From Methyloceanibacter caenitepidi (GTDB lineage: Bacteria; Pseudomonadota; Alphaproteobacteria; Rhizobiales; Methyloligellaceae): a DNA stretch of 64,000 bases. The notes under the pieces were generated by a model, which saw only the letters and a program-made list of their open reading frames with translations, made no database searches and had not been told where the DNA came from. This document shows positions 56,818-64,000 of this stretch, piece by piece. The DNA lies in NCBI RefSeq assembly GCF_000828475.1, contig NZ_AP014648.1, forward strand, positions 2,925,400 to 2,989,399, given 5' to 3'. Numbering within the stretch: the first letter of the stretch is position 1; each line of letters opens with the position of its first letter. The position numbers and the translations under genes were made by a program.

Positions 56818-57516
56818 ATGATTGAAGTCAGGCCCTTCGAGACACTGGGGCGCGCGGATCACGGCTGGCTCAAGGCCAACCATCACTTCTCGTTCGCGCG
56901 CTATTTCGATCCCAAGCGTCTGAACCACGGCGCCTTGCGCGTCTGGAACGACGACGAGATCGCACCGAACACAGGCTTTCCGCCTCATCCGCATAGAGAG
57001 ATGGAGATCATCACCTATGTGCGGCACGGCGCGATCACCCATGAGGACAATCTCGGCAATCGCGGGCGCACCGAAGCCGGCGACGTGCAGGTCATGAGCG
57101 CAGGGAACGGCATCCGCCATGCGGAGTACAACTTCGAGGACGAGCCGACGACCCTGTTTCAGATCTGGATTGAGCCGGGCGTCGAAGGCGGCACCCCGTC
57201 CTGGGGTACCAAGCCGTTCCCTCGGGCGCAGCGCGCGGGTGAGTTCGTCCCGCTGGCCTCGGGCTTCGAAGGCGACACCGAAGCGCTGCCGATCCGCGCC
57301 GAGGCGCGCGTGCTCGGCGCAACGCTCAAGGCCGGCGAGGCCGCGGAGTACCGCATGGGCACACGGCGGCACGCCTATCTGGTGGCGGCCGTGGGCAAGA
57401 TCGAGGTCAACGGCATCGTCGCCAATAGCCGCGACGGCGTCGCAATCACCAACGAGACCGTCGTGACGGTCAAAGCGATCGACGACTCGGAAGTCGTTCT
57501 GGTCGATTCCCCTTAA
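56818..57516 (+). CDS. pirin-family protein
   Basis: A 232-aa bicupin. The metal-binding pattern HPHREMEIITYV (residues 59-70) and HAEYNFE are typical of bacterial pirins, some of which act on quercetin-like compounds. It follows the SDR gene by 28 bp and shares its promoter. A role in detoxification is inferred from the cluster. Confidence 0.9.
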   Translation: MIEVRPFETLGRADHGWLKANHHFSFARYFDPKRLNHGALRVWNDDEIAPNTGFPPHPHREMEIITYVRHGAITHEDNLGNRGRTEAGDVQVMSAGNGIRHAEYNFEDEPTTLFQIWIEPGVEGGTPSWGTKPFPRAQRAGEFVPLASGFEGDTEALPIRAEARVLGATLKAGEAAEYRMGTRRHAYLVAAVGKIEVNGIVANSRDGVAITNETVVTVKAIDDSEVVLVDSP

Positions 57517-57546
57517 GTCCAGGGATCTCCCCATCCCCCTGGCAAC

Positions 57547-57587
57547 GGGGCGGCGTCTAGCCCACGAGACGCCGCCCCATTTTTTTG
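57547..57587 (+). terminator. Rho-independent terminator of the SDR-pirin unit
   Basis: GGGGCGGCGTCT pairs perfectly with AGACGCCGCCCC around an 8-base loop and is followed by ATTTTTTT. Confidence 0.9.
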
Positions 57588-57594
57588 CTCTGGC

Positions 57595-58866
57595 TCAGCC
57601 GAGATAAGGCCTAAGGCCAAGATAGCTGAAGAAGGCGAGCACCACGCCGAGCGCCACGACCGTCACGGGCCGGTTCGCGAACTGCGCGCCGACCCAGACG
57701 TGGCGTCCGTTGAAGACCAGCAGCGTGGCCGCGAGGGCCGGGAACAGCCAAGCGCCAATTACAGCGTAGAACATTTGCACGTCGCGAAACCGCCAGAACA
57801 GACCGACCATCGGCACGATGGCGATCGCCACAAGAAAGGCGCGATAGGGCGTCGAGTTTGTGTCGATCTTCGCGCGCTCACCGTGCGTGCCGGTCAGTAG
57901 AGCCCAACTGTCGGCGAACAGATAAGGGACGCATTGCCAGACACCGAGAAGGCTGGAGAAGACGGCGCCGAACGTGCCGACTAGAAACAGCCATTTGCCC
58001 GCCGGCTCCATGACCTCGTCCAGACGCTCGGAAAGCGTGACCAGCAATTGCGCGCCGCTTCCCTCGATCGTGACGCTGGAGCCAATGATCACCATCGCGA
58101 TCCCGAAGATCGCAGTCATCGCATAGCCGGTGAACAGATCTAGGCGGCACAGCGCCAGGTCATCGGGCGCGTCCCGTTCCTCTTCGCGCAGCCAGTAGCC
58201 GTAGCAAAGCACGGTCAGCGTCCCGCCGACGCCCCCGATCAACGCGAGCGTCCAGGTCACGCCCTCGCCGCCTGCCTCCGGGATGCGTGGCACGAACAGG
58301 CCTTCGAGCACGGCGCCCGTTCCAGGCCACAACAGGATGGCCGTGAGCACGACCGTCGCGAACATCACGCCGATGCAGACGCGCATGACGTTCTCGAAGA
58401 GCCGGTAGCCGCCGAACCAGACGAGCACCAGTCCGATGAGGCTCGCGATGGCCCCGAAGACGATCTTCCCGGTTTTGGCCTCGGCAAAGACGGGCACCAT
58501 CGCGTGGAGCGTAGCGCCGGTCGCGCTCATCAGCGCGGAGCCTACGAAGAACGACCACAGCAGCAGATAGGGCAGGAACAGCCACAGCGCCCAGCGCCCA
58601 ACCCGCGCCGCCACGCCCTCGATCAGTGTCTCGCCCGTCGCGATCTGCCACCGCGCCAGACCCTCGGTCACCACGAATTTCATCGCGGCGCCAACCACCA
58701 CGGCCCACAACACCGCCGTACCGAGCAGGCCGCCGACGAAACTCCCCGTGGCAAGGTCCCCCGCCCCCACGCCGGTCGCCGCCAGCAGCAATCCGGGCCC
58801 GATCATGGCCGCCAGCGAACGGCGTCGCGTGGTGCTGTCGGCTGGCTTTGCGTCCCGTTCCGGCAT
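57595..58866 (-). CDS. Nramp-family metal transporter
   Basis: A 423-aa membrane protein with about 11 hydrophobic spans and the N-terminal GVGAGDLATGSFVGG in the place of the classic Nramp DPGN-type substrate motif, so specificity may differ from Mn/Fe. ATG at 58866 (MPERDAKP) is chosen; the frame upstream is not Nramp-like. It ends just before the pirin terminator, convergent. Confidence 0.75.
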   Translation of the reverse strand: MPERDAKPADSTTRRRSLAAMIGPGLLLAATGVGAGDLATGSFVGGLLGTAVLWAVVVGAAMKFVVTEGLARWQIATGETLIEGVAARVGRWALWLFLPYLLLWSFFVGSALMSATGATLHAMVPVFAEAKTGKIVFGAIASLIGLVLVWFGGYRLFENVMRVCIGVMFATVVLTAILLWPGTGAVLEGLFVPRIPEAGGEGVTWTLALIGGVGGTLTVLCYGYWLREEERDAPDDLALCRLDLFTGYAMTAIFGIAMVIIGSSVTIEGSGAQLLVTLSERLDEVMEPAGKWLFLVGTFGAVFSSLLGVWQCVPYLFADSWALLTGTHGERAKIDTNSTPYRAFLVAIAIVPMVGLFWRFRDVQMFYAVIGAWLFPALAATLLVFNGRHVWVGAQFANRPVTVVALGVVLAFFSYLGLRPYLG

Positions 58867-58986
58867 CTGTTCCCTTTGTGGCCCGAACCAGCGAATGTCC
58901 CTGCGGGCGGCCCTGGTGCAGTAAGCTAGATAGCGCGCCGGGGACATGCCTGTCTCGCCCCGCCGAAGAAGGACCGGATCGTTTGG

Positions 58987-60618
58987 ATGGCAGCCACAGT
59001 GAACAGCAGCCCAGACATCTTCGATGTCGTGATCGCGGGCGGCGGTCACAACGGGCTGGTTTGCGCGGCCTATCTCGCCCGGGCGGGGCTCCGCGTCAAA
59101 GTCCTGGAGCGCCGACATAGGATCGGCGGAGCGGCCGTGACCGAAGAGTTCCATCCCGGCTTTCGCAATTCCGTCTGCTCCTACACGGTGAGCCTGCTCA
59201 ATCCGAAAGTGATCGCCGATCTCGATCTTCACGGGCATGGCCTCCACATCGTCGAGCGTCCGGCGATGAACTTTCTCCCGCTGTCCGACAGCGACTACCT
59301 CCTGACCGGAGAAGACCGCACCAAGGGAGAGATCGCTAAGTTCAGTGCGCGGGATGCCGGACGCTACGACGACTACTGCTTCCATCTCGACCGCATCGCC
59401 GATGCGCTACGTGGGTTGGTTCTTCAGCCGCCACCTAATGTCAGTGCCGGATTCAACCTCACCACCTTGCGCGAGATCGCCCGTACCGCCGCCCTCGGCA
59501 AGCACCTCGGCCGACTTGGGCTAGACGGGCAGCAGGACCTGCTGGACCTCTTCACCCTGTCGGCAGCGGACTTCCTCGATCGCTGGTTCGAGAGCGAGCC
59601 CATCAAGGCACTGCTGGGCTTCGACTCCATCGTCGGCACCTATGCCAGTCCCTTCGATCCCGGCACCGCCTATGTGCTGCTGCATCACGCGTTTGGCGAA
59701 GTGAACGGGAAGAAAGGCCTTTGGGGACACGCCATCGGCGGGATGGGCGCTATCTCCGACGCCATCGCCAAGGACGCGCGCGCCCATGGCGCGGACATCG
59801 AGACAGGCGCAGAGATCAGCGAAGTGGTGATCGAGGCGGGACGGGCTGCCGGCGTCGCGCTCAGAGGCGGCAGGGTCGTCAAAGGCCGCGCAGTGGCCGC
59901 AAACATGACCCTCAAGCGCCTCTACACCGAACTCTTACCCAAGACCGCCGTACCGCCCGATTTCTTGGCACGTATGGAGCACTTCAAATACGGCTCGGGC
60001 ACGTTCCGCATGAATGTCGCCCTGTCGCGGCTGCCGGACTTCAAATGCCTGCCGGGCCCCGGCGATCATCTCGGGGCCGGAATCGTCATCGCGCCCAGCC
60101 TCGACTACATGCATCGCGCCTACGCCGATGCGCGCGAGAGTGGCTGGAGCCGCGAGCCGGTCGTGGAGATGCTGATTCCGTCGACCATTGATCGGACTTT
60201 GGCGCCGCAGGGCGCGCACGTGGCCAGCCTGTTCTGCCAGCACGTCGCGCCCATACTGCCCGGCGGCCGCTCCTGGGATGAGGCGCGCGACGAGGTTGCC
60301 GATCTGATGATTGCGACGGTCGACCGCTATGCGCAGGGCTTTGCGGAAAGCGTCATCGGACGGCAAGTTCTGAGCCCGCTGGACCTGGAGCGCGAGTTCG
60401 GCCTCACAGGCGGGGACATCTTTCACGGACAGTTGTCCCTAAACCAGCTGTTCTCCGCGCGGCCCGCCCTCGGCTATGCCGCCTATCGCGGCCCCATCGA
60501 GGGCCTCTATCACTGCGGGTCGGGCGCCCATCCTGGCGGCGGCGTCACGGGTGCGCCCGGCCACAACGCGGCCCGCGCCATCCTCCGCGACCTCAAGCCT
60601 TTTTCTTTTCTTTCTTAG
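58987..60618 (+). CDS. phytoene dehydrogenase-like FAD oxidoreductase
   Basis: A 543-aa FAD-dependent enzyme. The dinucleotide motif is VIAGGGHNGLVCAAYLARAG (about 13-32), followed by the RIGGAAVTEE loop, and the C-terminal SGAHPGGGVTGAPGHNAAR. Such proteins belong to the CrtI/PYROXD2 group. Exact substrate cannot be told; carotenoid genes are not seen nearby. Overlaps the SET gene convergently by 26 bp. Confidence 0.85.
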   Translation: MAATVNSSPDIFDVVIAGGGHNGLVCAAYLARAGLRVKVLERRHRIGGAAVTEEFHPGFRNSVCSYTVSLLNPKVIADLDLHGHGLHIVERPAMNFLPLSDSDYLLTGEDRTKGEIAKFSARDAGRYDDYCFHLDRIADALRGLVLQPPPNVSAGFNLTTLREIARTAALGKHLGRLGLDGQQDLLDLFTLSAADFLDRWFESEPIKALLGFDSIVGTYASPFDPGTAYVLLHHAFGEVNGKKGLWGHAIGGMGAISDAIAKDARAHGADIETGAEISEVVIEAGRAAGVALRGGRVVKGRAVAANMTLKRLYTELLPKTAVPPDFLARMEHFKYGSGTFRMNVALSRLPDFKCLPGPGDHLGAGIVIAPSLDYMHRAYADARESGWSREPVVEMLIPSTIDRTLAPQGAHVASLFCQHVAPILPGGRSWDEARDEVADLMIATVDRYAQGFAESVIGRQVLSPLDLEREFGLTGGDIFHGQLSLNQLFSARPALGYAAYRGPIEGLYHCGSGAHPGGGVTGAPGHNAARAILRDLKPFSFLS

Positions 60619-61069
60619 TCTTCTTCTTTTTCGCTTCCTTAGCCTCGACCTTTGCCCATTGCTTCTCGGACATGCACTTCGGACAACGGCAACCGATCGG
60701 CTTCAAGAAGGCATCGAAATAGGATTTGCCGTAATCGTAGCCGAGCTCCTCGCCGGCCTTGATCTTGCGCTTGGAGAACACCCAGACGCGCTTCTTGTAG
60801 ACCTCCACCTCGCAGTTTGGCTTGCAGGAATGATTGATGTAGCGCGCGACATTCCCCTTGTACCAGCCGTCGATCGTCTTCTTCTTCGTGACCTCGAACA
60901 GGTAGCGGCTGCGGCTCGTGTACTCTTCTTCCCGAGTGAGCGTTCGCCCGAAATATTCGGTGATGCAGACGCCTTTGGGGATGTCTTCCTTAGCGAACAG
61001 CCCCTTGCCGGCGCGCGCCTTCTTCACGGCGAGATCGAACCCGCCGGGCTTGTATCTGGATTTCGTCAT
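60593..61069 (-). CDS. SET-domain lysine methyltransferase-like protein
   Basis: A 158-aa protein with the SET motifs: GKGLFAKEDIPKG, YINHSCKPNC (NHSCxPN), GEELGYDYG, and a post-SET CRCPKC. It ends in a poly-Lys tail. SET methyltransferases are best known from eukaryotes; bacterial copies probably methylate proteins such as ribosomal or DNA-binding ones. Target unknown. Confidence 0.9.
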   Translation of the reverse strand: MTKSRYKPGGFDLAVKKARAGKGLFAKEDIPKGVCITEYFGRTLTREEEYTSRSRYLFEVTKKKTIDGWYKGNVARYINHSCKPNCEVEVYKKRVWVFSKRKIKAGEELGYDYGKSYFDAFLKPIGCRCPKCMSEKQWAKVEAKEAKKKKTKKEKKKA

Positions 61070-61339
61070 TGCCTCACAGCTAACCCGGCGTTTGATCCCG
61101 CCGGTCCGGATGCCCCCTCAAACTCGCTTGTCGATATAACCGCGCTTTCGACTCAGCGGTTCCGAATCTCCAGCGCACAGACTGTAGACCGTTTCCTAGC
61201 CGCTTGCCGCCGGACACCGCAAGCACGCATGTGCTGGAACGATCCAACGAGCATGGAGCCTGTCTTGTAATATTCGCAAGCGTCCTCCACGCTGCCGGTC
61301 CCCAGGGAACAAGCAAACGCGGCCTGCCCCGTACGGACC

Positions 61340-62623
61340 ATGACGGAACCAACGAGCGAAACCGACGACCGAAGCGAGAGGCGCAACGAGGCCGTGCTCC
61401 TCGGCCAAGGCGTCTCGGGAGGTGTAGCGAACGAACTGACCAGCGTTGGGCTCGTCCTGCCATTTCTCTACACAACCATCGGTGCACCCATCTTCTTTGC
61501 GGGCCTGCTCGTGCCCCTCAACACGTTCGCCAAGCGCATTTCCCAGATCTTCGCGGCAAGGCTCGTCGGAACCGCACGCTCCAACACGCCGATCATTGCG
61601 CTCGCGACCCTGACCATGGCGGCGTCCATCGTGCTGATCGGCCTGACATTCAGCGCCATCGCCCCCTGGTGGGCCGTACCGATCTTTCTGGCCGTCGCCG
61701 CGGTTCTCGGCGCCGCGGCCGGCGTCAACGGGCTGGCCTTTCAAGACCTGATCGGCCGCTCACTTGCGAAGGAGCGCCGCAGCCGCCTTCTCTTTATCCA
61801 GTCGAGCATCGCGGGCATCATCGTCGTGCTCGTGGCGTATGGCTCGCAACAATTGCTGCAGCCAAGCACATCCCTTGCAGCCCACCAGGAACTGATCTGG
61901 CTCGGCGTCGGGCTCTACATTCTGGCTGCCGTTCTGGTCCTTGCCGTCCGCGAGCCGCCCAAGACCGGCGCGGTCGTTAACACAGGCAACGGCAGTTTGG
62001 TCTCGGAACTCGCCGGGAATTTCCGGATCGCCTTCGGGCTGCCCTGGTTCGGCAAGTTTCTCGTTGCGCGGGCGCTGTACCTGTCGATCGAGCTCGCCAT
62101 TCCTTTTTTCTCGATCCATGCCGCGACATTCCACGGAGAAAGCATCAGCGGGCTGAACACGCTGGTGATTGCGGCCAATATCGGCATCTTCGTGGGCGGC
62201 TTCCTCTGGGCGCGCATCGGCCGCCGCTCCGTGGCGCGCATCATGGTCCTCGCGTCGTTTCTCGCTTGCGCCGCCGGACTGATGGCCCTGGGCATCGAGT
62301 TCGGTGCGGTGCCGCCGACGCTGTTCTGCTACGCGCTTGTGTTCGTCGCGATCGCGCTCGGTGCTCAAGGCGTGAAGAACGGCCGGACGCTCTACCTGCT
62401 TGGCCAAGCCAAGGAGCACGAGCGCCCCTACTGCATTGCCGTCGCGAACGTCACGACCGGCGTGGTGGCCGTCGCACTCGGCGCAGTGCTCGGCGCGCTC
62501 GCGGGACTGAAAGGTGTGGCGTGGCCCATCGGAACGCTGATCGTTCTCAACATTGCCGCGGCCATCTACACGCTGCGACTTCCGAAAGAAACCGATACCG
62601 AAACGCCGGGACGAGAAAAGTAG
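61340..62623 (+). CDS. MFS-type transporter
   Basis: A 427-aa membrane protein with about 12 hydrophobic spans and a central hydrophilic region. It resembles major facilitator exporters without a clear family label. The region 61,070-61,339 before it is about 270 bp without a recognised gene. Substrate unknown. Confidence 0.75.
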   Translation: MTEPTSETDDRSERRNEAVLLGQGVSGGVANELTSVGLVLPFLYTTIGAPIFFAGLLVPLNTFAKRISQIFAARLVGTARSNTPIIALATLTMAASIVLIGLTFSAIAPWWAVPIFLAVAAVLGAAAGVNGLAFQDLIGRSLAKERRSRLLFIQSSIAGIIVVLVAYGSQQLLQPSTSLAAHQELIWLGVGLYILAAVLVLAVREPPKTGAVVNTGNGSLVSELAGNFRIAFGLPWFGKFLVARALYLSIELAIPFFSIHAATFHGESISGLNTLVIAANIGIFVGGFLWARIGRRSVARIMVLASFLACAAGLMALGIEFGAVPPTLFCYALVFVAIALGAQGVKNGRTLYLLGQAKEHERPYCIAVANVTTGVVAVALGAVLGALAGLKGVAWPIGTLIVLNIAAAIYTLRLPKETDTETPGREK

Positions 62624-62727
62624 CCAACGCTTGTGAAACCAACACCTATTGCGTGCGGTTCGAGCAGACCTTAGTAATCGATGTTTGTCTCTGCGTATCC
62701 CATAGCATCAGCGCGGAAACCGGTCCG

Positions 62728-63756
62728 GTGTCGATTGCGCCCCAAAATTCAGTCTTTCCGATAACGCGGGCAGCCGGGTTTGGCTCGCTGCCACATCTCA
62801 TAACCGAATGGGAAAGCGAGCGGGCGCTTCACAAGGCCTTTCACGCGGAAGGGATTCCTCTCTCGGCGATCGACGACCCGAGTCTGTATGTTCCTCAGCC
62901 GGCCATGGTCGGCGTATTCGAACATGCGGCCAGAAGCGCCGGTCGCAGGGACTTTGGTCTCCACGTGGGCCAGAGGATGCGTTTTCATACCTTCGGCCTG
63001 TGGGTGCAGTACTGCGCGCAGGCGCCGACGCTAAACGAGGGTATGGCGCGGGCCCGCAAGACCCTCCAATTTCACCAAAACTGCGCCCACTTCTCGCTGG
63101 AGCGGGAAGGCAACTATGCCCTCTGGCGTTATCGCCCAAGATTTAAGTTTGAGAAGAATACGCAGCATGCGGATCACCTTATTTTTCCATTGCTGCACTC
63201 CATCCAGGCGTTTCTTGGCCACTCGTGGCGTCCTGCCTGGTTCGAGTTGAACTATCCGCGCGATGCGGAGGCCCATATCATCGAGGAGGCGCTTCCGGCG
63301 CCGGTTCGCTTCGGTCAGAGCGCCATCGGAGTCGCGTTGCCCCTCGCATGCCTGTACCAAAAAGGGCCCGGCGCGCTGTGCAATCCGATTACGTTTCAAG
63401 ACGTCCAGGCAACCGAGACTCTCCCCTACCTACAAGATCCGCTGCGAACGATTATGGCGATGGCTACCTTACGCCTTCGGGATGGGAAGACCGACATCGA
63501 CGGGATTGCTCACATGGTCGGCGTCGGCGTGCGCACGTTGCAGCGCTATCTCGGTTCCGACGGCATGAGCTATCGCGATCTGCTGGCGGCCGTGCGCTCG
63601 AAACGCGCGATGGAGCTGTTGCGCGACACCGACATGACAATTACCGAAATCGCCCTGTCGCTCGGATACTCAGAGCATGCAAACTTCACCCGGGCCTTCA
63701 CGCGGTGGACCGGCAAGTCCCCCCTTCAGTATCGGCGCGAAAGACTGGGGTATTAG
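62728..63756 (+). CDS. AraC-family transcriptional regulator
   Basis: A 342-aa regulator. The N-terminal part (residues 1-230) is an Arabinose_bd-type sensor; the C-terminal AraC domain has GVRTLQRYLGSDGMSYRDLLAAVRSKRAMELL and ITEIALSLGYSEHANFTRAFTRWTGKSPLQYR. The GTG at 62728 is my start; the open frame extends upstream into the MFS gene. It may regulate the MFS gene. Confidence 0.85.
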   Translation: MSIAPQNSVFPITRAAGFGSLPHLITEWESERALHKAFHAEGIPLSAIDDPSLYVPQPAMVGVFEHAARSAGRRDFGLHVGQRMRFHTFGLWVQYCAQAPTLNEGMARARKTLQFHQNCAHFSLEREGNYALWRYRPRFKFEKNTQHADHLIFPLLHSIQAFLGHSWRPAWFELNYPRDAEAHIIEEALPAPVRFGQSAIGVALPLACLYQKGPGALCNPITFQDVQATETLPYLQDPLRTIMAMATLRLRDGKTDIDGIAHMVGVGVRTLQRYLGSDGMSYRDLLAAVRSKRAMELLRDTDMTITEIALSLGYSEHANFTRAFTRWTGKSPLQYRRERLGY

Positions 63757-63906
63757 GAGAGCAGGCTCATTCCCGACCACGCGCGGCGCGACCTCAACAA
63801 AGCGGAACGGGCGTTGGTCGCCGCAACTCTAGGAGCGGTCACTTGGGCGTCGGACAGCTCTGCGATAGAATTCCGCGTAAGGAAAACAGTGTCGGGAATA
63901 TTGACC

Positions 63907-64000
63907 ATGAGGGCCATCGGCATCGCCAAGCGCATCGGCGCCGCCTGTCTATCTGCAGCCGCTCTAGTGCCGCCGCCTGCCGCCGCCGAGGTGGAAGGAG
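63907..64000 (+). CDS. start of a secreted protein (cut by window end)
   Basis: The first 31 codons only. It opens with a signal peptide (MRAIGIAKRIGAACLSAAALVPPPAAA). The rest is outside the window, so identity is unknown. No strong ribosome site was seen. Confidence 0.5.
   Translation, partial: MRAIGIAKRIGAACLSAAALVPPPAAAEVEG

Noticed and set aside
57595..59385. The full 596-aa frame of the Nramp gene starting at 59385
   Set aside because: The first 173 codons run opposite the oxidoreductase gene and across the divergent gap; the Nramp fold begins at the ATG 58866.
61080..61487. A 135-aa leftward frame over 61,080-61,487
   Set aside because: Arg/Ser-rich shadow overlapping the MFS transporter start, with no ribosome site or motif.
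63753..63935. A 60-aa leftward frame at 63,753-63,935
   Set aside because: No ribosome site and no recognisable motif; it overlaps the end of the AraC gene and the start of the signal-peptide gene.

Overview
The window is GC-rich (about 60 percent or more by eye) and comes from an alphaproteobacterium, most likely of the Rhizobiales/Hyphomicrobiales. The flank carries alphaproteobacterial genes (a DUF6476-type membrane protein next to RluD and the heat-shock sigma factor RpoH), and the phage carries GcrA-like and GapR/DUF2312-like proteins, families typical of this class. I cannot name a species. Positions 1 to about 43,970 are most of a siphovirus-type prophage integrated at the 3' end of a tRNA-Glu(CTC) gene. 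Positions 44,000 to 64,000 are ordinary host chromosome.

Prophage layout. The late genes run leftward from about 22,962 to position 1: small protein, terminase small and large subunits, portal, a sugar/methyltransferase/kinase-like cassette, scaffold, major capsid, head-tail connectors, minor head protein, neck protein, tail terminator, tail tube, tail-assembly chaperones with a programmed -1 frameshift, tape measure, minor tail proteins, NlpC/P60 protein and a J-like tail tip protein cut by the window start. The far prophage end and lysis genes lie outside. Accessory genes on the opposite strand interrupt this operon: a secreted cysteine protein, an HNH nuclease and an XRE regulator. The early-left operon runs from a Cro-like gene at 32,967 leftward to 23,082 and carries replication and host-takeover genes: GIY-YIG nuclease, PD-(D/E)XK nucleases, two proteins resembling only the DNA-binding domain of DnaA, GcrA-like, GapR-like, RuvC-like resolvase, MT-A70-type adenine methyltransferase, DnaB helicase, a replication protein and a DUF6456-like protein. 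A promoter immediately followed by a terminator separates it from the late operon, suggesting antitermination control.

The switch region (32,737 to 33,800) has an S24/LexA-type repressor flanked by arrays of a 14-bp palindrome, TGGGATTGTTCCCA. Copies sit between the -35 and -10 boxes of both outward early promoters. The early-right operon (33,815 to 43,899, rightward) holds several HNH or zinc-ribbon nucleases, ERF annealase and YqaJ-type exonuclease, small membrane proteins, a Fic-domain protein with a built-in inhibitory motif, a YspA/SLOG protein, an excisionase-like protein and a divergent tyrosine integrase ending about 70 bp from the tRNA.

Host flank: tRNA-Glu, DUF6476 protein, RluD, RpoH, alpha/beta hydrolase, Kef-type antiporter, ChrA, a tandem repeat, a secreted protein, CorA, a copper-type pair (DUF2946 protein plus Met/His-rich outer-membrane barrel), SLT-SPOR lytic transglycosylase, a TetR/SDR/pirin unit with a clear operator-promoter, an Nramp-type transporter, a phytoene-dehydrogenase-like oxidoreductase, a SET-domain methyltransferase, an MFS transporter, an AraC regulator and the start of a secreted protein.
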